Source: CAVYBY01 sp963766935 (GTDB lineage Bacteria > Actinomycetota > UBA4738 > HRBIN12). Taken from it: a stretch of DNA of 64,000 bases. Positions 44,373 to 52,120 of the stretch are shown here, piece after piece. Each line of letters opens with the position of its first letter. Position 1 is the stretch's first letter. Location of the stretch: contig CAVYBY010000008.1 in the NCBI GenBank assembly GCA_963766935.1, forward strand, positions 248,001 to 312,000, written 5' to 3'. The notes under the pieces are model-generated. The model saw only the letters and a program-made list of their open reading frames with translations. It searched no databases and was not told the origin of the DNA. The position numbers and the translations under genes are program-made.

Positions 44373-45464
44373 ATGCGACTCGGAAAAGCGACCCGCGGCT
44401 TCGCCGCCGGACTCACGATGTTGGTGACCCTGGGGATGGCGGGGCGGGCCGACGCCGCCGGGGTCCGCGCGGTCCCCGTCGCGACGGGGCTGGCCTCACC
44501 GGTCGGATTCACGTTCGCGCGAAACGGAACTCTCGTCTATCTGGAGCGGAACACGGGGTGGCTCCGGTTCCGCAACCTGTCCACGCGCATCGACCGCCGC
44601 ATCTACCACGTCCGCAACATCAACTTCGACGGGGAGCGTGGCGCGCTCGGCGTGGCGCTCCACCCGGACTGGCCCAGACACGCGTTCGTGTACGTCTACG
44701 CGACCCGCCAGACCCCGGCCGGCCTGCGCAACCAGGTGATTCGGATCCACGTCGCGCACGGTCACGGATCGGGGCGGATCCTGCTGTCGATCCCGGCCGG
44801 CCCCGCGTCCAACCACAACGGCGGGCGCATCCTGTTCGGACCGGGCGGCAAGCTGTTCATCGTGGTCGGCGACGGCGCAGCGAGCGCCAACTCGCAGGAC
44901 CTGTCCAGCCTCAAAGGCAAGATCCTGCGGATCAACGGGAACGGGACGATCCCGAAGACGAACCCCTTCCACACCCGCGTCTGGGCCTACGGGATCCGCA
45001 ACTCGATCGGCTTCACCTTCGACCCGATGACCAACCGGCTCTGGGAGACGGACAACGGGCCGGAATGCAACGACGAGATCAACCTCATCCGGCGGGGCGG
45101 CAACCACGGCTGGGGACCGAGCGAGAACTGCGCGGTGGGCACGGCGCCGGGAAACACGAACAACAGCGGCCCGGCCCCGCGCGTCCGGCCGAAGGCGTGG
45201 CTCGTCTCGACGATCGGCATCACCGGCGCGGCGTTCTGCGACGGCTGCGGACTGGGTGCCGCCTTCCAGGGGCGCCTGCTGGTCGGGGCGGTGAACGACG
45301 GGGTGATCCGCCGGTACACGTTGAATGGCGCCCGAACCGCGATCATCCACGGGCCGGCAGCGGTGCTCGATCAGGCGGGACCGGTCTTGTCGATGGAGGT
45401 CGACCGATCGGGCCGCATCTATTTCAGCGACACGACGACGATCTACCGGCTCGCGCCCGCGTAG
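44373..45464 (+). CDS. exported PQQ-dependent sugar dehydrogenase-like protein
   Basis: A 363-residue protein with a signal peptide (about residues 1-29, MRLGKATRGFAAGLTMLVTL ... ADA) and a six-bladed propeller of the soluble glucose/sorbosone dehydrogenase family (GSDH): ERGALGVALHPDW, SNHNGGRILFGPGGKLFIVV, WAYGIRNSIGFTFDP and ETDNGPECNDEINLIRRGGN. Catalytic His and Arg positions of the family are represented by NHNGGR and YGIRN. Cofactor binding is inferred; no pqq genes are present. The start is ATG at 44373 with GGAGAGGAG upstream; its promoter region is only 36 bases, shared with the divergent hydroxylase. Confidence 0.85.
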   Translation: MRLGKATRGFAAGLTMLVTLGMAGRADAAGVRAVPVATGLASPVGFTFARNGTLVYLERNTGWLRFRNLSTRIDRRIYHVRNINFDGERGALGVALHPDWPRHAFVYVYATRQTPAGLRNQVIRIHVAHGHGSGRILLSIPAGPASNHNGGRILFGPGGKLFIVVGDGAASANSQDLSSLKGKILRINGNGTIPKTNPFHTRVWAYGIRNSIGFTFDPMTNRLWETDNGPECNDEINLIRRGGNHGWGPSENCAVGTAPGNTNNSGPAPRVRPKAWLVSTIGITGAAFCDGCGLGAAFQGRLLVGAVNDGVIRRYTLNGARTAIIHGPAAVLDQAGPVLSMEVDRSGRIYFSDTTTIYRLAPA

Positions 45465-45470
45465 CGCCGG

Positions 45471-45485
45471 GCGGCCTCAGGCCGC
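45471..45485. terminator. hairpin between converging genes
   Basis: GCGGCC (45471-45476) and GGCCGC (45480-45485) pair around TCA, which is also the stop codon of the minus-strand gene. It could serve both strands, but there is no T tract. Confidence 0.3.
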
Positions 45486-47459
45486 GCCGTCGCCTTTGTG
45501 CCCGAGCTTCTTGAGCATGGCCGTCCGCGCGAGCTTGTTGCGAAGCGTCATCGCCCGCTTCGGAAGGTCGGACTCCGCCTCGTCGAGGTCGTCGTCGTCG
45601 TCGGCATCGGCCTCGTTCGCGGCCTTCACGGGAACGGGCCTCGGTGCGCCCACGGCGGGAGGTGTGGGCACGGGCATCGGCCCCGCGACGGGCCGGACCG
45701 GCTGCGGCTTCGCGGCGGGCGCCTCTTGGACCGGTTGCGGCTTCGCGGCGGGCGCCTCTGGGCCCGGCTGCGGCTTCGCGGCGGCCTCCGGCTCGGGCAC
45801 CGGCTGCGGCTTCGCGGCGGGCGCCTCTGGGACCGGTTGCGGTTTCGCTGCGGCCGGCGGCGCGGGCTTGGCGGCGGGGGGCTTCTGCGCCTCCGGCTCG
45901 GGCTTGGCGGCGGGGGGCTTCTGCGCCTCCGGCTTCGGAGTGGGCTCGGACGCGGCCGCGCGTGCAGCCGTTGCGAGATCCGAGAGGTGCCGATCCGCAT
46001 TCATCGCACGCCCTTCCGCGGCGTCGACGCGCGAGACGAGCGCCGCGAGCACCTCGGGATCCGGCGTGTGCTCGACGTCTTCGCGTTCCCGCAAGAGCTC
46101 GCGCCGGAGCTTCTCAACCTCCTGCTCGGCTTGGCGCAAACGGCCCAATTCCTGCTCGGCCTGCTGCGCTCTTCCCTCGGCCGCCGTCAGGTCCAGCCTC
46201 AGCCCGGCAAGCTTCGCGTCCGCCCCCGTCCCGAGGTCCGATACGGTCCGGATGCGATCCTCCGCCTCGCGGAGCTTGCTCTCGAGGAAGGCGTAGGTCT
46301 CGACGCCCTTGCGCGTTCGCTCCCGGGCTTCTTCCAGCTGGCCTCGCAACACATCGACTTCCGCATGGGTGGCGGCTTCGGCTTCACGCAATCGCGCAAC
46401 TTCTGCCTCGTCTTCAACCGCTCTGGTCTCCGCCCGCGTGGCGCGGGCCTCCGACTCCGCCACGATCGAGCGCTGATCCACCTGCCGGGCTTCGGCGATC
46501 GTCGCCCGGAGGTCGGCTTCGGCGGCCCGGGACTCGGCGTCTTGCGCCCGCTCCTCGGCTTCTGCCGCGCGTGCCTCGGCACGAGCCGCACGAGCTTCGG
46601 CCCCACGAAGCGCCTCCTCGAGCTCGTTCGGGCCTCGGTCGGACGCTCCCTGCCACGGAAGGCCTTCCGCCTCACGTAAGCGGCGCTCGAGGAAGCCGTA
46701 CGTCTCCTCTGCCTGGCGCCGCTGCTCTCGTTCCTCGATCAGCGCGGCCCGCAGCCGGTTCATCTCGCCCTCGACCGGACTCTTCCTTCCCGCCATCGCC
46801 GATGACCTTCGCCTTCCGGTCTGAGCCCCGGGCAGCACTTCGATCGGCCGCCTGAGCGAGAGCACGAACAGAACCAGCGCGATGGCCGAGAACACGAAGA
46901 AGAGGATTTGCAACGGTCTCCACGGAGACTGGGCGGCGCGCGTGAGTGTGCTGAAACGGTGGTCGACCTCGACGACGCCCACGACGGGTGTCTGACCGGC
47001 AACGCGAAGCGGGACGAACGTCTCGAATATGTCGACCGAATGGCCGGTGTCGCCCTCGAGCGGTTCGGTCGCCCGCAGGCTTGCGGTCGTTCCGTCGAGC
47101 GCAGCCGCGAACCGGCCGGGGTCCGGGGATCGTTCGGCGACGGCGATCGTCGAGAAGACGGTCTTGCCGTCCGGGCTGAAGATCATGACGCGAGCGGCGG
47201 ACGGGTCCTGCCCCACGGCGTCCATCACGCCGCGGCGCGTGGGCCCCAGGATCGGCCCGTCCAGATCATTCGCGGTAAGCCCCGTCCCGATCCCCGTCGC
47301 GATGGTCTCCGCTCGGGTGGCCGCGTGCTTGCGCTCTTGGGTCAGCGCTCGCTGCTCTCCCAGGTGGGAGCCGTACAGGAGGCCGACGAAGACCAGCGTC
47401 AACGGAGCCCAGACGTAGCGGCTCGAACGGCGTCTCGTGAGGCGGTCCAGGACGTGCAT
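45477..47459 (-). CDS. membrane sensor-like protein with long coiled coil and Pro/Ala/Lys repeats
   Basis: A 660-residue protein. Two membrane segments (about residues 16-34 and 180-200) flank an extracellular domain with a PAS/Cache-like feel (RVMIFSPDGKTVFSTIAVAE). The cytoplasmic part is a long coiled coil (about 225-470) with Ala/Glu/Arg heptads (EARAARAEARAAEAEERAQD), then repeats of AAKPQPVPEAP and KPPAAKPEPEAQ (about 485-585) and a basic end (NKLARTAMLKKLGHKG). No kinase, HAMP or methyl-accepting domain is seen. It may be a polar or wall-growth scaffold; the function is unknown. TACGAT (47471-47466, minus) ends 6 bases before the ATG. Confidence 0.65.
   Translation of the reverse strand: MHVLDRLTRRRSSRYVWAPLTLVFVGLLYGSHLGEQRALTQERKHAATRAETIATGIGTGLTANDLDGPILGPTRRGVMDAVGQDPSAARVMIFSPDGKTVFSTIAVAERSPDPGRFAAALDGTTASLRATEPLEGDTGHSVDIFETFVPLRVAGQTPVVGVVEVDHRFSTLTRAAQSPWRPLQILFFVFSAIALVLFVLSLRRPIEVLPGAQTGRRRSSAMAGRKSPVEGEMNRLRAALIEEREQRRQAEETYGFLERRLREAEGLPWQGASDRGPNELEEALRGAEARAARAEARAAEAEERAQDAESRAAEADLRATIAEARQVDQRSIVAESEARATRAETRAVEDEAEVARLREAEAATHAEVDVLRGQLEEARERTRKGVETYAFLESKLREAEDRIRTVSDLGTGADAKLAGLRLDLTAAEGRAQQAEQELGRLRQAEQEVEKLRRELLREREDVEHTPDPEVLAALVSRVDAAEGRAMNADRHLSDLATAARAAASEPTPKPEAQKPPAAKPEPEAQKPPAAKPAPPAAAKPQPVPEAPAAKPQPVPEPEAAAKPQPGPEAPAAKPQPVQEAPAAKPQPVRPVAGPMPVPTPPAVGAPRPVPVKAANEADADDDDDLDEAESDLPKRAMTLRNKLARTAMLKKLGHKGDGAA
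45700..45925. repeat. degenerate tandem repeat coding for Pro/Ala/Lys units
   Basis: Short blocks such as GGCTGCGGCTTCGCGGCGGG and GCGCCTCTGGGACCGGTTGC recur in near-identical copies between about 45700 and 45925, and GGGCTTGGCGGCGGGGGGCT occurs twice close together. They encode the AAKPQPVPEAP-type repeats. Such DNA can change copy number by slippage. Confidence 0.7.
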
Positions 47460-47655
47460 CGCAGCATCGTACGGCCTCGGCCGACTCCGACAAGGGGGCG
47501 GTCGGGGGATGCCCGGCCCGCGGACCCCTTCGGCCGGCGGCCGAAAGGCTCGGATTCAAGCCCATCGGCCCTGTGTGCCGATACCTGAGGCGCCGGCTGT
47601 GCTCCTTGGCCGCATCCCTACAAGCCGAGAGCCATCTTCGAGGGGGTCCGTCATC
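47460..47655 (+). promoter_or_regulatory. divergent promoter region and structured leader upstream of the M23 peptidase gene
   Basis: The minus-strand -10 of the coiled-coil gene lies at 47471-47466. Plus-strand features include a GC-rich inverted stretch near 47540-47562 and a clear hairpin in CATCGGCCCTGTGTGCCGAT (about 47567-47586), then a TACAAG -10 candidate near 47619 and GAGGGGG before the GTG. It could hold a regulatory RNA, as wall-hydrolase leaders in actinobacteria often do, but I could not fit the c-di-AMP consensus. Confidence 0.3.
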
Positions 47656-48450
47656 GTGCACCGCCGACCGTTGTCCCGACCCGCCACGGCGGGGGCTGTA
47701 AGCCTGTCCATCCTCGTCGCTCTCGGGGTCGCCGGCCCCGCCGCGGCCGAGTCTCAGGTCGGCCTGGCCCACAGAGAGCTCCACAGGATCCACCGGGTGC
47801 TCGGCGTCGTCCGCGACCGGCAACAGGCGGCCGAGAATCATCTGCTCGTCCGGATCGAGCACGCGGAACGCATCCGGCTGCTCACCATTCGAACGCATCT
47901 TGCCTCGCCCGCCAGGCGCCGGTTTGTCGGGCGACTGATGGCGCAGGAGATCGACCTGTCCAACCGGAGACTCCACAAGATCGGGCGCCACAACGCCTTT
48001 CGACTGCGAACACTCCTCGAACGCCGTCGGTACCTCCGCGACTGGCTTGCCCAGTGGGAGGTGTTCCACATCTGCCCGGTCGACCCGCCGTACCAAGTCG
48101 CCGACAACTACGGGATCCTCGTCGACCTGCCGGGTGTCCCGCTGCACATCCACCGGGGCAATGACATCGCGGCGCCGACTGGCACGCCGATCCGCGCCCC
48201 GTTCGACGGATACGCGTGGTCGGGCTCGAGCGACCTCGGCGGTCTCGAGGTGCGGGTCCGAGGAGATCTCGGCTACGTGTTCAACGCGCACCTGCTGTCG
48301 CTCGGCAAGCTCGGCGACGTGAAGACCGGCGACGTCGTCGGCTATGTCGGATCCGGCGGCGACGCGACCGTCCCGCACGACCATTTCGAATGGCACCCCG
48401 GCGACGGCCCGGCCGTCGATCCGAACCCGTACCTGTCGGTCGTCTGCTGA
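47656..48450 (+). CDS. exported M23 (LytM-like) peptidoglycan endopeptidase family protein
   Basis: A 264-residue protein with a signal peptide (about residues 1-33, ending GPAAAES), an Arg/His-rich predicted helical region (about 35-135), and a C-terminal M23 domain with the zinc-binding HxxxD in HIHRGNDIAAPTGTPI and the HxH in HDHFEWHPGD. Zinc residues appear intact, so it could cut peptide cross-links, although VHLHIHRG-type variants are sometimes regulators. The start is the GTG at 47656 behind GAGGGGG. It converges on the M15 peptidase gene 10 bases away. Confidence 0.8.
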   Translation: MHRRPLSRPATAGAVSLSILVALGVAGPAAAESQVGLAHRELHRIHRVLGVVRDRQQAAENHLLVRIEHAERIRLLTIRTHLASPARRRFVGRLMAQEIDLSNRRLHKIGRHNAFRLRTLLERRRYLRDWLAQWEVFHICPVDPPYQVADNYGILVDLPGVPLHIHRGNDIAAPTGTPIRAPFDGYAWSGSSDLGGLEVRVRGDLGYVFNAHLLSLGKLGDVKTGDVVGYVGSGGDATVPHDHFEWHPGDGPAVDPNPYLSVVC

Positions 48451-48460
48451 ATCCGAGCGG

Positions 48461-49165
48461 TCACCGGCCGTTCGAAGAGAAGTGCTGGTAGTCCTTCTCG
48501 CCCGACCAGTCGCCGCCCCAGCCCCAGCCGATCGAGTGGAACGCGCGCCAGACGACGTCGCCGTGATGGATCATGCCGCGCCGGTGCTGCGATCGGTCGA
48601 GAAAGGCGCGGCCGGCGGGCGGCGAGTATCCGCCGTGGAACAGGAACGGGTTCTCGACGGTGTCGATGTCGATCGCGAGCCCGTACGCGTGTCGCGACCA
48701 CGTGCAGCAGACGCCGGCGCGGTACCGGCAGTTGAACCCCGATGTGTTGTCCGCGGCCATCGACGCGCGATCGTTCCCGCCGTAGGCCTCGATCAGGCGC
48801 ATCCGCCGGATGGGAAACCGCGCGTCGTACAGCTTGCGAAACACAGCCGCCGTCGCCCAGGCCCAGCGCCGGTACACGACGATCCGGCCGTGATGGGCCG
48901 CGCGATCGAAGCCCCAATACAGGACCGAGACGAGACGCAGATCCTTGATCGCCGCCGGGCAGCCGGCGTGCCACGAGACGCCGACCATCCGGGCGCGCAA
49001 CGCCGGCGAGATCGTCTGGACGGTCGCGCGATAGGGCGGCCTCGCCGCAACCGCGTCGGGCGCAGGGCCCGACAGGACGAGCGAGCCGGCGATCAGACCG
49101 ACGACGAGCGCCGGCACGATTCGCCGGAGCGATCGACGAGACAAGGACGGCGGGCGAACAAACAT
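48461..49165 (-). CDS. exported M15-type D-Ala-D-Ala carboxypeptidase family protein
   Basis: A 234-residue protein with a signal peptide (about residues 1-40, ending DAVAA) and a VanY/M15 domain. The zinc motif SRHAYGLAIDID (HxxxxxxD) and the C-terminal DYQHFSS histidine are present; WGWGGDWSGEKDYQHF is typical of the M15C group. It trims stem peptides of peptidoglycan. The four cysteines (GCPAA, FNCRYRAGVCCTW) could make disulfides. The ATG at 49165 is only 7 bases from the 3' end of tRNA-Ala and has no ribosome site, so it may be made from a processed tRNA read-through transcript. Confidence 0.78.
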   Translation of the reverse strand: MFVRPPSLSRRSLRRIVPALVVGLIAGSLVLSGPAPDAVAARPPYRATVQTISPALRARMVGVSWHAGCPAAIKDLRLVSVLYWGFDRAAHHGRIVVYRRWAWATAAVFRKLYDARFPIRRMRLIEAYGGNDRASMAADNTSGFNCRYRAGVCCTWSRHAYGLAIDIDTVENPFLFHGGYSPPAGRAFLDRSQHRRGMIHHGDVVWRAFHSIGWGWGGDWSGEKDYQHFSSNGR

Positions 49166-49172
49166 GGACTCG

Positions 49173-49245
49173 TGGAGACGACCGGGTTCGAACCGGCGAC
49201 CTCCGGCTTGCAAAGCCGGCGCTCTACCAACTGAGCTACGTCCCC
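49173..49245 (-). tRNA. tRNA-Ala (anticodon TGC)
   Basis: A 73-base tRNA with acceptor stem GGGGACG (from 49245) paired with CGTCTCC (one G-T), D arm GCTCAGTTGGTAGAGC, anticodon stem CCGGC/GCCGG around TTTGCAA, and T arm GGTTCGAACCC. Discriminator A; CCA is not encoded. Confidence 0.96.
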
Positions 49246-49262
49246 GAACGTCCCCGGGGGGC

Positions 49263-49631
49263 CTAGCCCTCCATCATCGGGCTCATGAGCTGGAAGTAGT
49301 TGTCGTCCGGATCGGAGAACGTGGCGATCCAAGCCCCGGGTGCGACTTCCGCACCAGGTTGGTAGGGCGCTTGGACGACCGTCGCTCCCGCCGCGGTGAG
49401 TCGCTCGAAGTCACCTTTTACGTCGGAGGACTCGATGTTCCAGATCAACCTGCCCGGCGCCGGGTTCTTCCCCTTCACCTGGTCGTGGGGACCGATGGTG
49501 ACCGCACCGGAGCCGATCAGCCAGCCCGTGTAGCCACCCTCGTTCCACTGGGGCTCGCCGAAGAGCGAGGTGTAGTAGTCCACCAGACGCTGAGGATTCT
49601 CGGATCCGATCAAGAGACTGTTGAGATTCAT
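49263..49631 (-). CDS. glyoxalase/bleomycin-resistance (VOC) family protein
   Basis: A 122-residue vicinal-oxygen-chelate protein: NLNSLLIGSENPQRLVDYYT, an FGEPQWNEGGYTGWLIG strand pair and the closing IATFSDPDDNYFQLMSP. Only some of the usual metal ligands (Glu/His) are obvious, so catalysis is uncertain and it may bind a small molecule. TAGACT (49644-49639, minus) ends 7 bases before the ATG at 49631, favouring that start over one 21 bases upstream. Confidence 0.82.
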   Translation of the reverse strand: MNLNSLLIGSENPQRLVDYYTSLFGEPQWNEGGYTGWLIGSGAVTIGPHDQVKGKNPAPGRLIWNIESSDVKGDFERLTAAGATVVQAPYQPGAEVAPGAWIATFSDPDDNYFQLMSPMMEG

Positions 49632-49731
49632 GGCACCGAGTCTACCGAGCACGCGACCGGCCCGCGCCGGGTGACCGTCGATATGGTTGAGGACACGCGT
49701 GGGAACCGGCTATCCGACAAGGAGGTCCGTC

Positions 49732-49908
49732 ATGTGCCTGACCTGTGGATGCATGGACGCTCATCTCGAGATGGGTGAGAAGAACATCAGGTACGAAGAC
49801 GTCAAGGCCGCGGCCGACGAGAACGGCAAGACGGTTGCCGAGACGCTCGAAATCTGGAGCCGCACCGTCGAGATCGACGAGGGGAATCACGCCGACGAGT
49901 ACGCGTAG
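49732..49908 (+). CDS. small CxxCGC protein
   Basis: A 58-residue protein opening MCLTCGCMDAHLEMGEKNIR, with three cysteines in CxxCxC plus a nearby His, followed by an acidic predicted helical part (DVKAAADENGKTVAETLEIW). Similar short MCLTCGC proteins occur in many bacteria without known function; a metal or Fe-S site is plausible. The start is fixed by a perfect AAGGAGGTCC ribosome site 6 bases before the ATG. TATGGT near 49683-49688 is a likely -10. Confidence 0.7.
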   Translation: MCLTCGCMDAHLEMGEKNIRYEDVKAAADENGKTVAETLEIWSRTVEIDEGNHADEYA

Positions 49909-49963
49909 CCGGCGCCAGGTCTAGGGCCGATCGGCCTCAAACGGCCTTGACGATCCATATGTG

Positions 49964-49998
49964 TAAGCGTTAGCTTACCGTAAGTGAACACTAACGCT
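49964..49998. promoter_or_regulatory. operator and leaderless promoter of the ArsR-type gene
   Basis: AGCGTTAG (49966-49973) and CTAACGCT (49991-49998) form a perfect 8-base inverted repeat that spans the -10 (TAGCTT, 49971-49976) and the GTG start at 49984. A second, tighter repeat TAAGC/GCTTA (49964-49968 and 49973-49977) overlaps the -10. The AT-rich sequence stands out, and binding here would block transcription, as expected of ArsR autoregulation. Confidence 0.65.
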
Positions 49999-50301
49999 GC
50001 CGCCGCGATGGTTCTGGATGCGCTCGGCGACCCGAGCCGGCGCCGGGTTCTGGAGCTCCTTCGCGACGGCCCCCGTGCCGTGGGCGACATCGCCACCGAG
50101 ATGCCCGTCAGCCGGCCCGCGGTCTCCCAGCACTTGAAGGTGCTCAAGGGCGCCGGGCTCGTGGCGGAACAGCGGGACGGGACCCGGCATCTGTACTCGG
50201 TCGAGCCGTCTGGCATGACGGCACTACGCGAGTACCTCGAAACCTATTGGCAGACGGCGCTCGGGCAGTTCAAAGAGATCGCAGAAGGAGGACGGCAATG
50301 A
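49984..50301 (+). CDS. ArsR-family winged-helix repressor
   Basis: A 105-residue regulator: MVLDALGDPSRRRVLELLRD, the recognition helix region ISRPAVSQHLKVLKGAGLVA in close form (MPVSRPAVSQHLKVLKGAGL) and RDGTRHLYSV wing. It lacks the cysteine metal site of true ArsR/SmtB and belongs to the group that pairs with AHSA1-domain proteins. It overlaps the AHSA1 gene (ATGA). The GTG start is 7 bases after the -10. Confidence 0.88.
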   Translation: MNTNAAAAMVLDALGDPSRRRVLELLRDGPRAVGDIATEMPVSRPAVSQHLKVLKGAGLVAEQRDGTRHLYSVEPSGMTALREYLETYWQTALGQFKEIAEGGRQ

Positions 50302-50763
50302 GCCTCGATCCCATCCGTACACACGTGAGTGTGCGCCGGTCCCCCGACGACGCGTTTCGGATCTTCACCCGCGAGTTGGACACGTGGTGGCCGATGGAGG
50401 CGTTCTCGATGGCGGCCGACAGCTTCGACGGCGCGGTGAAGTCAGAGTCGATCCGGTTCGACGAGCGCGAGGGCGGCAACGTCGTAGAGGTCATGTCGGA
50501 CGGCACCGAAGGCGTCTGGGCGACCGTCCTCGCGTGGGATCCGCCACATCGGTTCGTGCTCGCGTGGAAACCCAACCTCTCCGACAACCCACCGACCGAG
50601 ATCGAGGTGACGTTCACACCGGATGGCGCCGAGACCCACGTGGAGCTCGAGCACCGCGGGCGGGAAGCGGCTGAGAGACCTCGCAGAGAAGGCTCGCTCG
50701 GGCTACGACGACAACTGGGCCGGCGTCCTGGCGATGTACGTCGCGGCGGCCGAACGCGCCTGA
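50298..50763 (+). CDS. AHSA1/SRPBCC-domain protein, with one apparent frameshift
   Basis: An Activator-of-Hsp90-homologue-like domain (RRSPDDAFRIFTRELDTWWP, WDPPHRFVLAWKP, VTFTPDGAETHVELEHRG) that folds as a lipid-binding cavity. After HRG the frame is lost near 50670; the other frame continues with the correct family end (RLRDLAEKARSGYDDNWAGV) to a TGA at 50761-50763. Dropping one base in GAAGCGGCTG restores a 154-residue protein. It forms a two-gene operon with its ArsR regulator, a common pairing. The ribosome site is AGAAGGAGG. Confidence 0.78.
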
Positions 50764-50889
50764 TCGCGATCCCCGCGCCACAGATTCTCCATCGCTCCTC
50801 CATCCCGGCTCCGCATCGCCGCAAGCCGCGCGTGTCAGGCTGGTGCGGACCACGGCGGTGGGCCGTCGAGCGAATTGGTGGAGGTGGAG

Positions 50890-51453
50890 ATGTCCCCGAC
50901 CCTGCGACGAACGATCGCGTTCTGGCTTCCCGCGGCGGCCGTGGTGACCATCACCGCCGGGCTGGTCTACGGCGCGGTGCAGCAGGGCTACCGAACGGGG
51001 GCGGACGACCCGCAGATCCAGCTTGCGGAGGATGCCGCGGCCCGGCTCTCGGCCGGTCTTCGGCCCGAAGACGTGATCGCCGGGCCGAACGTCGACATCG
51101 CCACGAGCCTCGCGCCGTTCGCCATCGCCTACGACGACGGTGGGGCCGTCATGGCTTCGACCGGCACGCTGGACGGCGCCGTCCCGAAGCCGCCGCCGGG
51201 CGTCCTGCAGGCGGCACGCGACCGGGGGTCGAACACCATCACATGGCAACCGCGGGACGGGGTTCGCGAGGCGATCGTGGTCGTCCCATGGTCGGACACC
51301 GCCGGTAGCAGCGGGACCGTCCTGGCCGGCCGGTCGCTCCGCGCGGTGGAACAGCGGGAGGACCGGCTGACGCTGATGGTCGGGGCCGCGTGGATCACCG
51401 GACTCGTGGCATGCGCCGTGGCCGCGGCGGTCGGCGCGCGTCTGTGGGCGTGA
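50890..51453 (+). CDS. two-span membrane protein with an extracellular sensor-like domain
   Basis: A 187-residue protein with membrane segments at about residues 8-27 and 160-183 and an outside domain of about 130 residues (FAIAYDDGGAVMASTGTLDG, VPWSDTAGSSGTVLAGRSLR). The layout resembles the input part of a sensor kinase, and the end reads EQREDRLTLMVGAAW as in kinase juxtamembrane regions, but no signalling domain follows. It resembles the N-terminal part of the coiled-coil protein at 45.5-47.5 kb. The start is ATG after GGTGGAGGTGGAG. The function is unknown. Confidence 0.6.
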   Translation: MSPTLRRTIAFWLPAAAVVTITAGLVYGAVQQGYRTGADDPQIQLAEDAAARLSAGLRPEDVIAGPNVDIATSLAPFAIAYDDGGAVMASTGTLDGAVPKPPPGVLQAARDRGSNTITWQPRDGVREAIVVVPWSDTAGSSGTVLAGRSLRAVEQREDRLTLMVGAAWITGLVACAVAAAVGARLWA

Positions 51454-51459
51454 CGGCGG

Positions 51460-51963
51460 CTACCAGGCCGTCGTACTGAGAACGACGTTCTTGATGCCGT
51501 TGGCCTTGCACTTGTTCGATTTGACGTTCGTGAGCGTCCCGTACTCGGTTCCGCCCGTCACCGAGTACTGAACGAAGAAGCAGGTGCCCGACTCGCTGAA
51601 CGCGGCGGCGACGAACGTTTGCGCGAGCTTCTTCACATCGGGAACATCCTGGCTGACCTCGTCGCCGGCCGTGCTCTTCTGTCCCTTGTTCAGCCATGTG
51701 ATCTCGGGCTCGGTCTCGGCGAGCGTGGCCGACGTCACCCCGGAGAAGTTGCCCGTGTCGGTGGCGAGGATCCTTGCGGCCTTGACGGCGCGGATCGTCA
51801 TGCGCTTGGCGGTCGAATCGTGGGCTCGCGATCTCGCGCCCAGAAACACGGGGGTCGCGATCGTCATCAGGATTCCGAGGATGAGCAACGTGACGACAAG
51901 CTCCACCAGAGTGAATCCGCACTCCGATCCGCGATCGGATGGCTTCCGGTTGACTCGCTGCAC
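51460..51963 (-). CDS. type IV prepilin-like protein
   Basis: A 167-residue protein with a classical class III leader: basic start (MQRVNRKPSDRGSE), cleavage motif CG/FTLVELVVTLLILGILMT with Glu at +5, and a hydrophobic helix. The C-terminal domain has a cysteine pair (GTCFFVQYS and SNKCKANGI) that could close a D-loop, as in pseudopilins. No prepilin peptidase, ATPase or platform protein is nearby, so it depends on genes elsewhere. The GTG at 51963 is preceded by GAGAGGGG. Confidence 0.85.
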   Translation of the reverse strand: MQRVNRKPSDRGSECGFTLVELVVTLLILGILMTIATPVFLGARSRAHDSTAKRMTIRAVKAARILATDTGNFSGVTSATLAETEPEITWLNKGQKSTAGDEVSQDVPDVKKLAQTFVAAAFSESGTCFFVQYSVTGGTEYGTLTNVKSNKCKANGIKNVVLSTTAW

Positions 51964-52120
51964 TGCAAACCCCTCTCAGATCGTTGATCTCGTCGCTGCC
52001 CGGCAACCCTTCTCGGTCCGCCGTGACCGGGACCTCACTCTGATATCGGGACTTTCGGCGTAGGCCTTGAGCGGTGCCGTTCGCCCTCCGTGACGCCGTC
52101 CGCGTTTCCCCAGCCCAGGA

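Noticed and set aside
45700..45925. CRISPR-like repeats
   Set aside because: The repeats are adjacent, uneven and in frame with Pro/Ala/Lys codons; there are no spacers. They are protein-coding repeats.
51964..52120. c-di-GMP riboswitch upstream of the prepilin gene
   Set aside because: Such riboswitches often precede pilin genes, and the leader has GC stems, but the conserved core sequences could not be found.
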